This document shows, in pieces, positions 50,572-61,062 of a stretch of DNA of 64,000 nt (its first letter is position 1; each line of letters starts with the position of its first letter). The notes under the pieces are model-generated. The model was given only the letters and a program-made list of their open reading frames with translations, made no database searches and was not told the DNA's origin. A program made the translations under genes and the position numbers. Source of the DNA: Hydractinia symbiolongicarpus (taxonomy: Eukaryota > Cnidaria > Hydrozoa > Anthoathecata > Hydractiniidae); NCBI RefSeq assembly GCF_029227915.1, contig NC_079881.1:4898001-4962000 (forward strand), read 5' to 3'.

Positions 50572-50987
50572 CCTTAAGGGTACAAATTTTCGCTGGTATT
50601 TACTTTCGCAGTGAGGTTTTGAATTAGGTTTTTTGGTTATTTTGTTGTTATTTTTAATCTTAAAATAACGGATTTTTAATCTTAAAATAACAGAAGAATA
50701 GAAGGATGTCAATTTTTTTGAAGTTTTATTCGTTAAGTCATCACTTCATCATCAAAACACGCAAAAGCATTTTGTGCAGACATCAACATCCACTTCTTCA
50801 TCTCTCCATTCAGATTTTCTTCACAAAACTGCTAGAGAAATGTTTGAAAAAAAAAATGTTTCGCGGGTATTCGATTTCGCGGATGACGTTTTCGACTAGC
50901 TCGCGCCGGGTATTTGATTTCACGGATTAAGACAAAATCCCCGAAATCCACGAAATTTTCTTCCTGCGAAAATTTGTACTCTTAAGG
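50572..50987. mobile_element. MITE with CCTTAAGRGTACAAATTTTC ends
   Basis: The left end CCTTAAGGGTACAAATTTTC and the right end, reverse complement CCTTAAGAGTACAAATTTTC, match over 22 bp with one difference. TA flanks both ends (50570-50571, 50988-50989). Interior blocks such as ttcgcgggtattcgatttcg and gccgggtatttgatttca repeat each other. No transposase. The 74-codon frame inside has no similarity. Confidence 0.7.
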
Positions 50988-51474
50988 TACCCCCGAAACA
51001 CTGATATTATGTGCGCTTCACTCGATTTATGATACATTGTATACCTGTGCTAAAACGTTTCAACCGGATGAATGACACAGTTTATGGGTTGATAAGCCCT
51101 CAATCTGGTGTTCGACGCTGTGTCACGCATTTACTTGTGGCTTAACCAGGCGTTTCGATTTCCCCGGCTAGTGTATTACAATCCTCTGGAAATACGTTGA
51201 AAGATGTGACTTGTGTACCGTGGCTAATTAGCACATCTTAACTCGTAACAAGATAGGGGACGTGTGAACTTTTTAGATGTTCAACTGAACGTCATGACAC
51301 TGGTTTAACTGTTTTAGCGTTCAGCCCAACTTTTGATTTTGTAAACTCTCAGCCGAACTGTAAAATATGTGTTGTAAGTCTTCAACAAATATTACATATA
51401 TTTTATTTTTATTAAATATCGAGCACTCTTTATGGTTATTTTTGGTACATTTATAGTTGTAAAAGCTAAGTAGC
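50988..51474. other. Intergenic, no gene seen
   Basis: Mixed-composition sequence without recognisable coding, RNA or transposon structure. Confidence 0.4.
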
Positions 51475-51735
51475 GGTATTCGACAGTTAGAAGAGCTAAC
51501 TGGCGGGTTTTGACAGTTAGAAGAGCTAACTGGCTAATTTTGACAGACAGAAGAGCTAACTGGCGGTTTTCGACAGTTAGAAGGGCTAACTGGCGGTTTT
51601 TGACAGTTAGAAGAGCTAACTGGCGGTTTTTGACGGTTGGAAGAATTAACTGGCGGTTGTTGACAGCTAAAAGAGCTAACTGGCGGTTTTTGACAGTTAG
51701 AAGAACTAACTGGCGGTTTTTGACAGTTAGAATTG
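51475..51735. repeat. 30-bp tandem repeat, each unit holding a hairpin motif
   Basis: Eight to nine copies of gacagttagaagagctaact followed by ggcggttttt. Each standard copy contains CAGTTAG-aagag-CTAACTG, a 7-bp inverted repeat with a 5-nt loop. Several copies carry substitutions that break the stem. Because 30 is a multiple of three an open frame crosses the array (VRRANWRFLT repeats), which I regard as an artefact. Confidence 0.9.
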
Positions 51736-52129
51736 CATCAATGAACCACTCCTAGTAGAAACTGTTCAAAAGACAAGGAAAAAGTTCTTTTTTTCACTCT
51801 CACATAAACATTGACAAATTTAAAATTTATACATATATATATATATTATATATATAAAATACATTAAATGTATTAACTTTAAGAAAGTTCGGACCAAAAA
51901 ATGTTTGGATATTAAGTTTTGAGACATAAATTTTTGGACATCGAAATACACTCACTTTAACGGATTTTGATTTCGGGAATTGTTTTTGGACCGGATACAT
52001 TTTTATAATTACCTTTTGTGAAACCGAATTGACATTAAAAAGGAAAACATGGTTTCTTATTCTGATATTGTTATGAAATTTAAGACTTGTATTTTTGAGA
52101 TATATTCATTGCATGCGAGAAGACAAGTA
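51736..52129. other. Intergenic, no gene seen
   Basis: AT-rich, with an (AT)n stretch near 51832-51855. Nothing else recognised. Confidence 0.4.
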
Positions 52130-52501
52130 TGACATGATAGCGGAGTTGATAAAGAACGATGGACAGTCCAAAATCCAAGTAAAAACAGGACTGTCACTCA
52201 CAAAAGCGCGTACATTAAATACTGGAGATTAAGGAATGATTTGACATCAGATTCAAATGGATTAAATTTTTTTCAAGGTAAACGAGTTCTGAAAAAAGGC
52301 GAACTGAATGAAGTAGCTAGTAGCAGAAACTTTCAAAAAAAGCAAATCAGCTGGATATAAAAAACTAACAAACAGAGCTGCGGATATGCGGGAATCAATG
52401 ACAGAATTTTTTTCAATGTAACATCAACTGATGCTGAGATTAAAAAGTTCATTGTGAAATTCAATAACAAAGCAGTTCCTAAACCAGTCACTGCAAATGA
52501 G
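52130..52501 (+). pseudogene. Coding-like remnant of unknown family
   Basis: Two stretches look protein-coding but are broken by stops and frame changes: KYDMIAELIKNDGQSKIQVK at about 52137 and TSTDAEIKKFIVKFNNKAVP near 52429. The second runs into a splice donor-like gag/gtaggt at 52501. I do not recognise the family. A repeat-borne or duplicated host exon is possible. Confidence 0.3.
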
Positions 52502-53095
52502 GTAGGTTCTATTTATATTGTGATCATGTAAATTAAATGCAAAGGCATGGGGAAGAATACTTTGCCCTCGGGTTTAATTCTGACGCCAGGTCCCCCCTTT
52601 CTTATCATCAAAACTTGAGAAGGCTGCTGAAGTATTGATTTGCAATATCTATATTTGATTTTTAGATATACCCGAGGTGACTATCACTAATCCCTTTTGT
52701 CACATTGCTTGCTGTAAAAGACTTCACGTCGAAATCCTTGAACTGATCAGTCTGCATGTTATGTTAAACAGGTTAAAGATTGCTACAGGTTATATTTCTT
52801 ATGTTATGCTATAGTACGAAAAACATATTAGCTCCTGCATATTTTGTATCTTATTGAAACGCGGTTGTAACATTTATGTTATGTTATGGTATAAAAACAG
52901 TTCAGCTAGTACATTTTTTCACAAAAAGGTCAGTGTATATAATCTTACAACACCTGTTTATCAAAATTAAAACTAATCATTAACGTATGACACGCGTTTC
53001 ATCGCAATTAACAAAACAGAGCATCCAGAACACCGATAACATAACAAAAGATGACATCATAAAAATTGCAAATTGGTCAGCATGAGAAAAATAAA
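52502..53095. other. Intergenic, no gene seen
   Basis: AT-rich DNA with two related blocks (gttatgttaaacaggttaaa and tatgttatgctatagtac/tatgttatggtataaaaac near 52757-52905). No gene recognised. Confidence 0.4.
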
Positions 53096-53262
53096 AAATT
53101 ACAAAGTGGGGCAAGACAGTGTTACAAAGCTGGACAAGACAGTATTACTAAGTGGGGCAAGAGAGTATTATAAAGTGGGACAAGACAGTATTACAAAGTG
53201 GGGCAGCTTTAAAAATTACAAAGTGGGCCAACGATGAATTACAAAGTGGGGCAGCTTCGAAA
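53096..53262. repeat. Degenerate 26-bp tandem repeat
   Basis: Six to seven copies of a unit near attacaaagtggggcaagac plus agt. The right-hand copies differ and include gcagctt. An open frame at 53152-53349 is partly built from it and is not called a gene. Confidence 0.8.
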
Positions 53263-54669
53263 AAGTGTTTAACGTTTTTAGCAACCATTATGCCTGACGA
53301 CGGAGAGTTCCGTCCAGTATTCTGCCCGTTGTTTAGGGTGCTGGGGTAATAAAAAATAGAAGTCTTACTACCGACCGACCTTTGCGACCTAGATGGTAAA
53401 CAAAGGCAGATTACCGGGAAACATATACATGCTTCGTCTGTGTTCAGTTATGACAATAAAAATCATTTTAAAATTATTTTGGAAGTCATAGGGGAAAATT
53501 TCCTTCCTAATAAGTTTTTAAGGATTGTACAAATGAATAAAGGAATGCTTTCTTTTAATAATTAAAACTATCAATTGAGTTTCTGCTTGTACGTGACACG
53601 TGGAATGAGTAGAAGTTGAAAACATTTGAAAGAAGATCAGCGATTGCAGAATGCTGTGAAACGTAATTATAATTATATTTATCTCCTATTATGTTTGTTT
53701 TTCTTTTCACATGTAGTATTGTCTGAGTATTTTTTAACGTAATTAATACCTAGCTAAGACCTGACTTACACTACATAAAAGCAATTTTATTAGACTGTTT
53801 ATAGCTACGATGATATGAACTGAAATGTTTTTTATAAGCTTTTGAAATAATTGTACCAGATAATGACACTCTAATTATCTGTTGCTAACTGCAGAGTTAA
53901 AACTATGCCTGTTGAACATTTGTATTAGATAGATTATTAGCGAAAGCTGATCTAATAAAGTATTTCATATCTGCATAATTCATGGTAAGGAAGTAAGTTG
54001 GGGTAAAACGTGTTGAAAAACAAAACTTAAATAATTACTGATGGTGAGAGAGGGAACTCCTGACACGTCACCTAGCTATATCATGTTTATGTAATGGCAA
54101 ACCTTTAATACCAACTGTAGTAATTGTTACTTCCACTTCTTTTTTGAGATCAACCTTGTATTTATACTACAATCTCAAAGCAATTGGTGTATCTATTTAA
54201 CGACGTTCTATATTCTGGGTTGCAGCCAAATTCTATCATCAATTGACGCCTCATTCTTTTCGCATCAATTAATTCTAAAATTCTTACTATCGGCGAATAT
54301 GTTTAATTTTCACAACTTTCACACAACAGAAAACATACGTTCTTCCTTTTCTAGATCAAATAATAATTTAAACAACGAATTCTAAATTATACGTATTTCA
54401 AATTAAATCATAATAGAAATCGTAACAATATGGTCCTGGGTACCTGGTTGATTTTAATGAATGGTTCATTCTTTATTTAAAATGATTAAAAACAATTTTA
54501 TTTACCAAGTTTACGTGCCAACACTGAACACTTGCTTATAGCTTTTATAAAGTAGAGAAACAGTCCAACATGATGTGTAGCATGCTATCAAAGTTCTATT
54601 CGTTAGCTCTTCGACGAAATGCAAGGGTAAGTATACAATTTTCTTTGGATTTGGAAACCCAGTTAGCTT
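53263..54669. other. Intergenic, no gene seen
   Basis: About 1.4 kb of AT-rich DNA. I find no splice-consistent coding sequence, RNA gene or defined element. Confidence 0.45.
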
Positions 54670-55180
54670 ATTAAAGGAAAACTAACGAAAAAACCTACAT
54701 GTATGTTTTTTTTTTGATAATTGAAGCACTCTTACATATCTCGAAAACAACATGGCAAATAAAAAATTTAATTAAATTTTTTTCACTTTTTGTGTCCAAA
54801 TTTTTGTCCCTCAAAAACGATAATTACATTAACGGTCGCCGCATTTATCGAACAGAAGCCAAGTTGGTACACATATACTTTGTTCATTTGTGACGTCACA
54901 CGGCGTGTAGACCTCAACAGGATTTGCAAGACGATTGATAAAAATTCAGTCAGTTCTTGATCATCCAAGAGTAATTCAAATTTATTGGGAGGTACGAGCG
55001 ATGAAGAAGACAAGCTAAATTCTAGTACAAAATAATCCTCGTGGATAAAATAATTTCCAAGAATTTTGCTAAAACAGGTAAAGAAATAAAAACTTTGACA
55101 TTGTTTTTGTTTTGCTTTGCTTTCACAAAATCACTTCCAGTACACTTCATTGCGTACAATCATTGGAACTGTTGTTTTCG
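54670..55180 (+). repeat. Dispersed repeat family, forward copy
   Basis: It matches the copy split by the Harbinger element (14797-15163 plus 16723-16790), from ttattaaaggaaaactaacg through gtgacgtcaca to gctttgctttcacaaaatca. At the site corresponding to the Harbinger insertion it reads aactttgacattg, an empty site. It is also an inverted repeat partner of 56870-57120. Confidence 0.7.
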
Positions 55181-55807
55181 AAACCAGCAAATTAAATCAG
55201 CTGTCGTCTTTAAAGATCTTTTAATACAAAAAATAACAGAAGAAACATTTTATAATAAATTCGAATACACGGAATCCTTTATATTAATTTTATTTTTCAA
55301 GTGATAGACTCAGGTTCAAAGCTCCTGTAAAACATCATTTTATTCTGGGAAAGATATTTATTTCAAAACATAATGAATAAAATTACTTTATTGCAATCAC
55401 AGCAGACACAGTTTTCCCATTTAGCATTCCTTTGCTTCGTTTATTTAGAATGCATCTACACTTGCATCCCCGCGGAATTACGTCACACAATTTAGTAATT
55501 TACCGAACAGAAAGCCCATATCGACACTGTCTTGTCGGCGACCGCAGGACTACTGTGACTTTGAAATTCTCGTAAACCAAAGCTCACAAATATAAAAAAA
55601 ATTATACAGTTGAGTTTCAAACTATTATGAACATTTAAGAACAGCTTGTTATTAGTCGTTAGTTCTCTTGTAACTATCACTTTTCAATACAAGTTTTCAA
55701 TTTTAGCAGAAAATATTGCTGTGCAGGAAATTCACCTGGACTGCGGATGAAATAAGAATTAAATGTAGACCAAAATTGAAACTTAATTTCGATTCATTCA
55801 TTTCAAA

Positions 55808-56325
55808 AGCAGAAGATTTTTTTGTACAAGGAAATTTTAAATTGCTCATAGTAGCTAGCGCCATTTGAAAAAGTAAAATTCACTTTAATGGGATCTAATT
55901 AATGCTGAGTACGTGACATATTAGAAACAGGCATGGTTTCACTTCCTGGCTATAGGCAACCTCGTCCCCAGAGTGTCTTGTATATTTTTTGCCATCGGGA
56001 CGGCAATTGTGCTGCATACCTTTTGTTTGACATCATTTCCTTTCTAGAGAAAATAATTTTTCACAAAATTTCATTCTAAAAGAAGAAGATTTTTTTGTAC
56101 AAATTTAAAATTGCTCATAGTAGCTAGCGCCACTTGAAAAAGTTAAATTCAATTTAATTAGATATAATTAATGCTGAGTACGTGACTTATTAGAAACAGG
56201 TTTGCCATTTCCTAATTGGTTTCACTTCCTGCTTATAGCCAACCTCATCCCCAGGGTTTCTTGTATCTTTTTTGCCATCGGGACGGCAATTGTGCTGCTG
56301 TTTTGACATCGTTTCCTTTATAGAC
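55808..56325. repeat. Tandem duplication of about 270 bp
   Basis: The block at 55808-56060 (agaagatttttttgtacaag, ctcatagtagctagcgccat, ttgccatcgggacggcaatt) recurs at 56082-56325 with many small differences and an insertion of tttgccatttcctaatt. The two blocks lie between the inverted arms of the dispersed repeat. Confidence 0.8.
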
Positions 56326-56869
56326 AAAGTAACGTTTCACAAAATGACGAAAATGTTTTAACTTATTCATCTCAGGTTGTGGTTAGCAAGCATGCTGTAT
56401 TGCTTTTTATATATGTTTTGGTTAACATAAAATTCCATTTTTTTATTGACTGCACTTTTATCCGGCCTAGTTCAAGAAAATTAAAAGTGCAATAACTTTG
56501 GTAAATAAATAAATTTATCGGTTTGAAACTTGTTACGGAGCACTTTTAGACCAATCTTGTAAAAGATAAGTCTGCATGAAGTATACAAAAATTATATAGG
56601 CATTTTGAGGAAATAGTAAGAACTTTTGAAATTTGAATAAATAATGAAAAAGATAAGAACATTTTTGGTAAAATGATTCTTGCTAGCCAATTGGACACGA
56701 AGAAATTCCAGGCATATCAAACTTTAATCACATTTTAAGTCGAACTTTCATTGAGCGCTCAACCTGGCATATCGTTAAATCCAGGATCAACTAATCTAAC
56801 CCTTACCGGTTCCTCTCAACGAAATAAAGTTGTGTTGTGAGTTTCAAGTTCTAAAAATAATTCCAATGA

Positions 56870-57120
56870 ATTTCGCATATGAAATTCTTGGAAATTAATT
56901 TTTCTACAAGGATGTTTTACTAATTTAGCTTGTCTTCTTCATCGCTCGAACCTCGCAATAAATTTTAATCACTCTGAGAAGACAAATAAGTAGCCCGAAT
57001 CTTCATTCATCGTCTTTACAAATCCTATTAAGTTATGCGCGCAGTGTGACGTCACAAATAAACAGAATATGTACGAACCAAGTTGGCTTTTGTTCGATAA
57101 TGGCGGCGACCGTTAACGTA
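56870..57120 (-). repeat. Dispersed repeat family, inverted copy
   Basis: Read on the minus strand it matches 54810-55080, with the landmarks atcgaacaaaagccaacttg, gtgacgtcaca and cgagcgatgaagaagacaag. Together with the forward copy it makes an inverted pair about 2.4 kb across. The 60-codon frame at 57046 starts in this repeat and is not a gene. Confidence 0.7.
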
Positions 57121-57228
57121 ATTAGAGACAGCTATTATAAAAGCTTGGCTAAACATTCTGACATTATGTTATGTAAAACAGCAGAACCATTAAGGGATAT
57201 TGTGGAGAATTATTTTTTCAAGAACTAA

Positions 57229-58882
57229 TTTTTGAGATACTTTTGAATTTTTACGAGAACTATTTTTTGCCAAAGTAAGCAAGTTCTGCTCCTGTTTAAA
57301 ATACCTCTTTAACCTGAATATAAGTATAAGTATATGTACTGAAATGGATATAAGCTAAAGGCTTTTTTTTTACTTCAAGAAAATTTTCTGTGAATTGGAA
57401 TGGAAAGAAACAAGGATTTCTGAGCATACATTTCTTAAAATGTTTACAACACATAAACAGAATATTTGTTATCTATCGAGTTCAACTTTTTCTTTCCGTT
57501 GTGTACGTAAAAGACAAGTAGAGAATTATCTAGCTATTCAGGTTATTTTAGTTTGTGAGAATTGTGCAAAGTGTGTTTACTTTCTATATGAAAACGTGTT
57601 CAATTTTATAAAATGGAAATTACAAGTAAAACATTTTCTGTTCTGTAACTGTCCGTTCTGTTCCATGAAATTTTTTTTTAAAGTGGGAAATAGCTGGGAA
57701 TTGTCAGATAGAGTCTAAATAAAAATATGTGCCATGCTTTATTGGTGCAACCCAGTTTCCTATTTTCTTATATCACTGAAAGCCACTCTGCCAATAAAAA
57801 ACTCCCTAAATTTCAGTTCAAATTGGCCAATTTTTTAACATACAGCGTCTTTTTAAGCTGCGAGTGGGTAGATTTTACCTGCCTCTGCATGAATACGGTT
57901 AAGGTGTTATTGAAATTCATTGATTTCTCAGAGACGCCAGATTCCCCCTTCTCCGAATTTTAATATATTCTTTTTCTTGAATAAATTGATCAATTTAGGT
58001 AAATACTTGATAAATTTTTGCAAATGCCTATTTGCAAAAATTTACTGAGGAATTTCTCTAATGCTATTGCAATTTAGAAACATTGAAAAAGATGAGCTAG
58101 CTAATAGCTAAATGTAAACAAAACACCTAGCATATAGATAGCTGTTATCAGCACGTCTGTAGTAGGTGTTTATCACCTTCTACGTACTAAGCATATTAAC
58201 AACCTTGTTTTAGCTACCTATCGCTAGCTAGCTACACTTACTAAAAGACAGGGCTGTTGTTTTTATTATTTCAGCAGTCTAGAATTCTTTCTTAATGTAC
58301 AACGCAGCACTAGGGTCAAGCCAGCTATATTTCAATAAATGTAACAAAGTAACACCAAAACGTTTTTCATATACTTTTCTAACTTTATAAAGTTATGCTT
58401 ACAAGACTGATTGATCACGCTTCATGCAACATTATATTATTACCCTGAGAAAGTGCTGACTAAGGAAAAAATCATCATAATTTTGCAAAAATGTGAAAGC
58501 GAATGATATTTTAAAATCCGATCAACGATATCATGCTATTTCTCGACGTCATCTCTCTATCAAAAAAGGCAGAAAACCATGGGGACGAGGGTCTCACACT
58601 AAATACTCAATATAATTAACTCTAGGGTCAGAAATTAGAGCGAAAAATTGAAAGAGATGGAAACCAAGCTTTAGCAATACTTTTTGAACTATTAATGCGG
58701 TGATACACGATTCAATTAATTAACTGGAGAAATTTGATCACATATAGACTTTACCGCTTTCGATTAAATTTATGCATTACTAAGGTTTTAAACCAAAAAA
58801 AAATAAGTGTTTTATATGTGCGTGCAAGAAAATGTGAGCATATGTGAAAAATAAAAAAAGGTTGTATAACATTATAAAAACA
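57229..58882. other. Intergenic, no gene seen
   Basis: AT-rich DNA. The 107-codon frame at 57395-57718 is rich in F, C and K with no similarity. I specifically looked for upstream exons of the amidinotransferase pseudogene here and found none. Confidence 0.45.
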
Positions 58883-58936
58883 CTAGTCGTTAGCCCGTGG
58901 ATAATCCACGGGTTCGCCTGTCCTTTTTATACCGCT
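58883..58936 (-). mobile_element. Helitron 3' terminus abutting the GATM exon
   Basis: On the minus strand the sequence reads gcggtataaaaaggacaggc, gaaCCCGTGGA-taa-TCCACGGG, then CTAACGACTAG followed by T. This is nearly the same as the 3' end of the Helitron at 12526-12652, including the last part of its body (gcggtataaaaaggacgggc). The terminal hairpin is perfect with an 8-bp stem. The homology stops where GATM coding sequence begins at 58937. The element's 5' TC end was not found on the far side. Confidence 0.75.
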
Positions 58937-60452
58937 ATGCCACGTGATATAATAATCACCATTGGCAACGAAATTATTGAAGCTCCTATGGCATGGAGAA
59001 GTCGGTTCTTTGAATATCGTGCTTACCGTACATTGATGAAGGAGTATTTTTCGAAAGGTGCTAAATGGACAACAGCACCAAAACCTACCATGTCAGATGA
59101 GCTATATGACAATGTATATGTTAAAATGATACCTTATTCATTCTGCCATAACAGTTTATTTTCTACATTATTTTGATACATGATCTTGTATTTAGGATTA
59201 TCCAATTGATAATTTTGAAGAAAGACTTGTAGATTTGTAACAACAGAATTTGAGCCATGTTTTGATGCAGCTGATTTTATGAGAGCTGGAAAAGATATAT
59301 TCGTTCAAAGAAGCCAGGTATTAAAAAAATACTTTCTTCCAGTCACCTTTATTAAATTGCGCTTTTCCTTAAAATTCTAAGTTGAATTGAAAAGAAAATT
59401 CTCAAAATTCTGTCAAAAATACATATTCTTTTACATTTTTAGAAATATCCTACCAATCAGATGAAGCTTTGTTTCAAACTAAATTATTTAAACGTTTTAA
59501 TTAGCGAAACTTGCTTTTTTTATCTTACAACCAGTAAACTGACTTTCGCAAACGCAAACTATGTGTAAACGCTATATTCAGTCAAATAAGAAATATTGCT
59601 GTTTCAGGTAACAAATATGATGGAGATTGAATGGATGAGGCCCCATCCCGGTGAAAAATATAACGTTCATGTTCTGTCATTTGACGATGCAAACGCTGTG
59701 CATATTGACGGAACATTTCTTACGATTGGAGAAGGTTTAATCCTTGTCAACCCAGGCCGACCATGCAATCAGATAGATTACTTTTATAAGGCAGGCTGGA
59801 AAGTTGTAGCTGCACCTAGACCAGTTATGTCTGAGGCGTATCCATTATGGATGAGCTTCAACTGGCTAAGTATGAATGTCTTAATGTTAGATGAGAAAAG
59901 ACTTGTTGTGGATAGTGATGAAATACCCACGCAAAAGGTATGTTATCTACTTCTTGGTTTGTTTAAGCAGATCTCATGGGTGAGCTTGTGTAAACTAATA
60001 CTTGATGGACAAGTGAACATTTAGCGTTGTGGTTGTGTTCTTTTACCTCCCTCTATCCTCCCCATACCTAAGAAAATAACACGTTAATTGTATAGATTCA
60101 AATAATTTACTAAGTGAATTGTTTTCTTGGTAACAAATTCTTCATTTATGTAATTGAATATATTTATATATGAATTTCCTACAAAATTTTGTCTCCAATG
60201 CGCAGATAATTCAGAATATAAAGAGTAATGTTATAAAACCTTTTTTAGAAGAAAGAACTTAAAGTGAATTCTCAACAGAATAAAGAAAGTAATCGCAACA
60301 ATATAGTAATAATCTTTCGTATTTAGATGTTTGAATCCCTTGGCATCAAATGCGCCAAAGTATCAATAAAACATGCCAATGCACTGGGTGGTGGATTACA
60401 CTACTGGACGTGTGATGTAAGAAGAAAAGGTGAACTTAAAAGTTACTTCTGA
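58937..60452 (+). pseudogene. GATM: Glycine amidinotransferase (GATM) pseudogene, 5'-truncated
   Basis: Four exons of an arginine:glycine amidinotransferase are recognisable: 58937-59113, 59196-59317, 59608-59937 and 60327-60452 (TGA). Landmarks are [52 protein letters not shown] with the active-site Asp, VHIDGTF with the active-site His, and WLSMNVLMLDEKR. The intact enzyme makes guanidinoacetate, the creatine precursor, in mitochondria. Here it is dead on three counts. The first roughly 40 percent of the protein is missing. Exon 2 is 122 nt between two phase-0 borders, so it is frameshifted, with an in-frame stop after ERLVDL. The nucleophilic Cys in the family motif GGGFHCWTCDV is Tyr ([11 protein letters not shown]). 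Introns are retained, so it is not a processed retrocopy. Capture by a Helitron or duplication followed by insertion would both fit. Confidence 0.9.
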
Positions 60453-61062
60453 ATATGTCAAATTAGTAATAACTTTTTAATATTTTATAAAAACTCCATC
60501 CATGCAAATTTAATTCCAAATAAATATATATTCATTCATGACTTAATTATTGTAATGTTTAATTATTAAATCCGTTGAAGGTGATAATGCGCCAGTGATA
60601 TCTTCTGTAACCAGGGCCCTTCGGGGACTTAAATTAGTTAATTTCCTTATAGAAACCTTTGAACTAAAGCATCTTTTTTATTAACTACCTCCATTTTTTG
60701 TCTGTGTGCGCTGAGGGTGTACGCATTAACGATGGAAGATGCACAATGCGCAAATTTAGATGCACGGATGCATATGCATATGTACAACGGGCAAATGTTT
60801 GGAGTTTTCCGCACGATAACTGCTAGTATTTCTTTGTGACAATACACGTCGTCTGGCTGTCTGTTAAACAGATGAGTTGCTTCAGAAACGCAATGACGAG
60901 AATCTACAACACTGTACCAGCACCCGTAACAACTAGACTTGACACTCTAGATACTCGGTGCTGATCAACTGCAGAATGTGCGAGGTCGTGTTACTCTTTA
61001 TTACAATAGGGAAAAGGAAAAAATTTGCTCTGGGACGCACTGCACGACGAAAGAGAAGGTGA
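60453..61062. other. Helitron-like debris, no gene
   Basis: At 60690-60826 a plus-strand block begins tccattttttgtctgtgtgc and ends cgcacgataactgCTAG followed by T, resembling a decayed Helitron. Directly after it, tatttctttgtgacaataca and cgtcgtctggctgtctgt resemble another Helitron 5' end. The remainder has no gene. Confidence 0.4.

Noticed and set aside
51510..51755. 81-codon frame of VRRANWRFLT repeats
   Set aside because: Generated by the 30-bp tandem repeat.
57395..57718. 107-codon open frame upstream of the GATM pseudogene
   Set aside because: No similarity to GATM or any known domain, and no splice link; composition looks random AT-rich.
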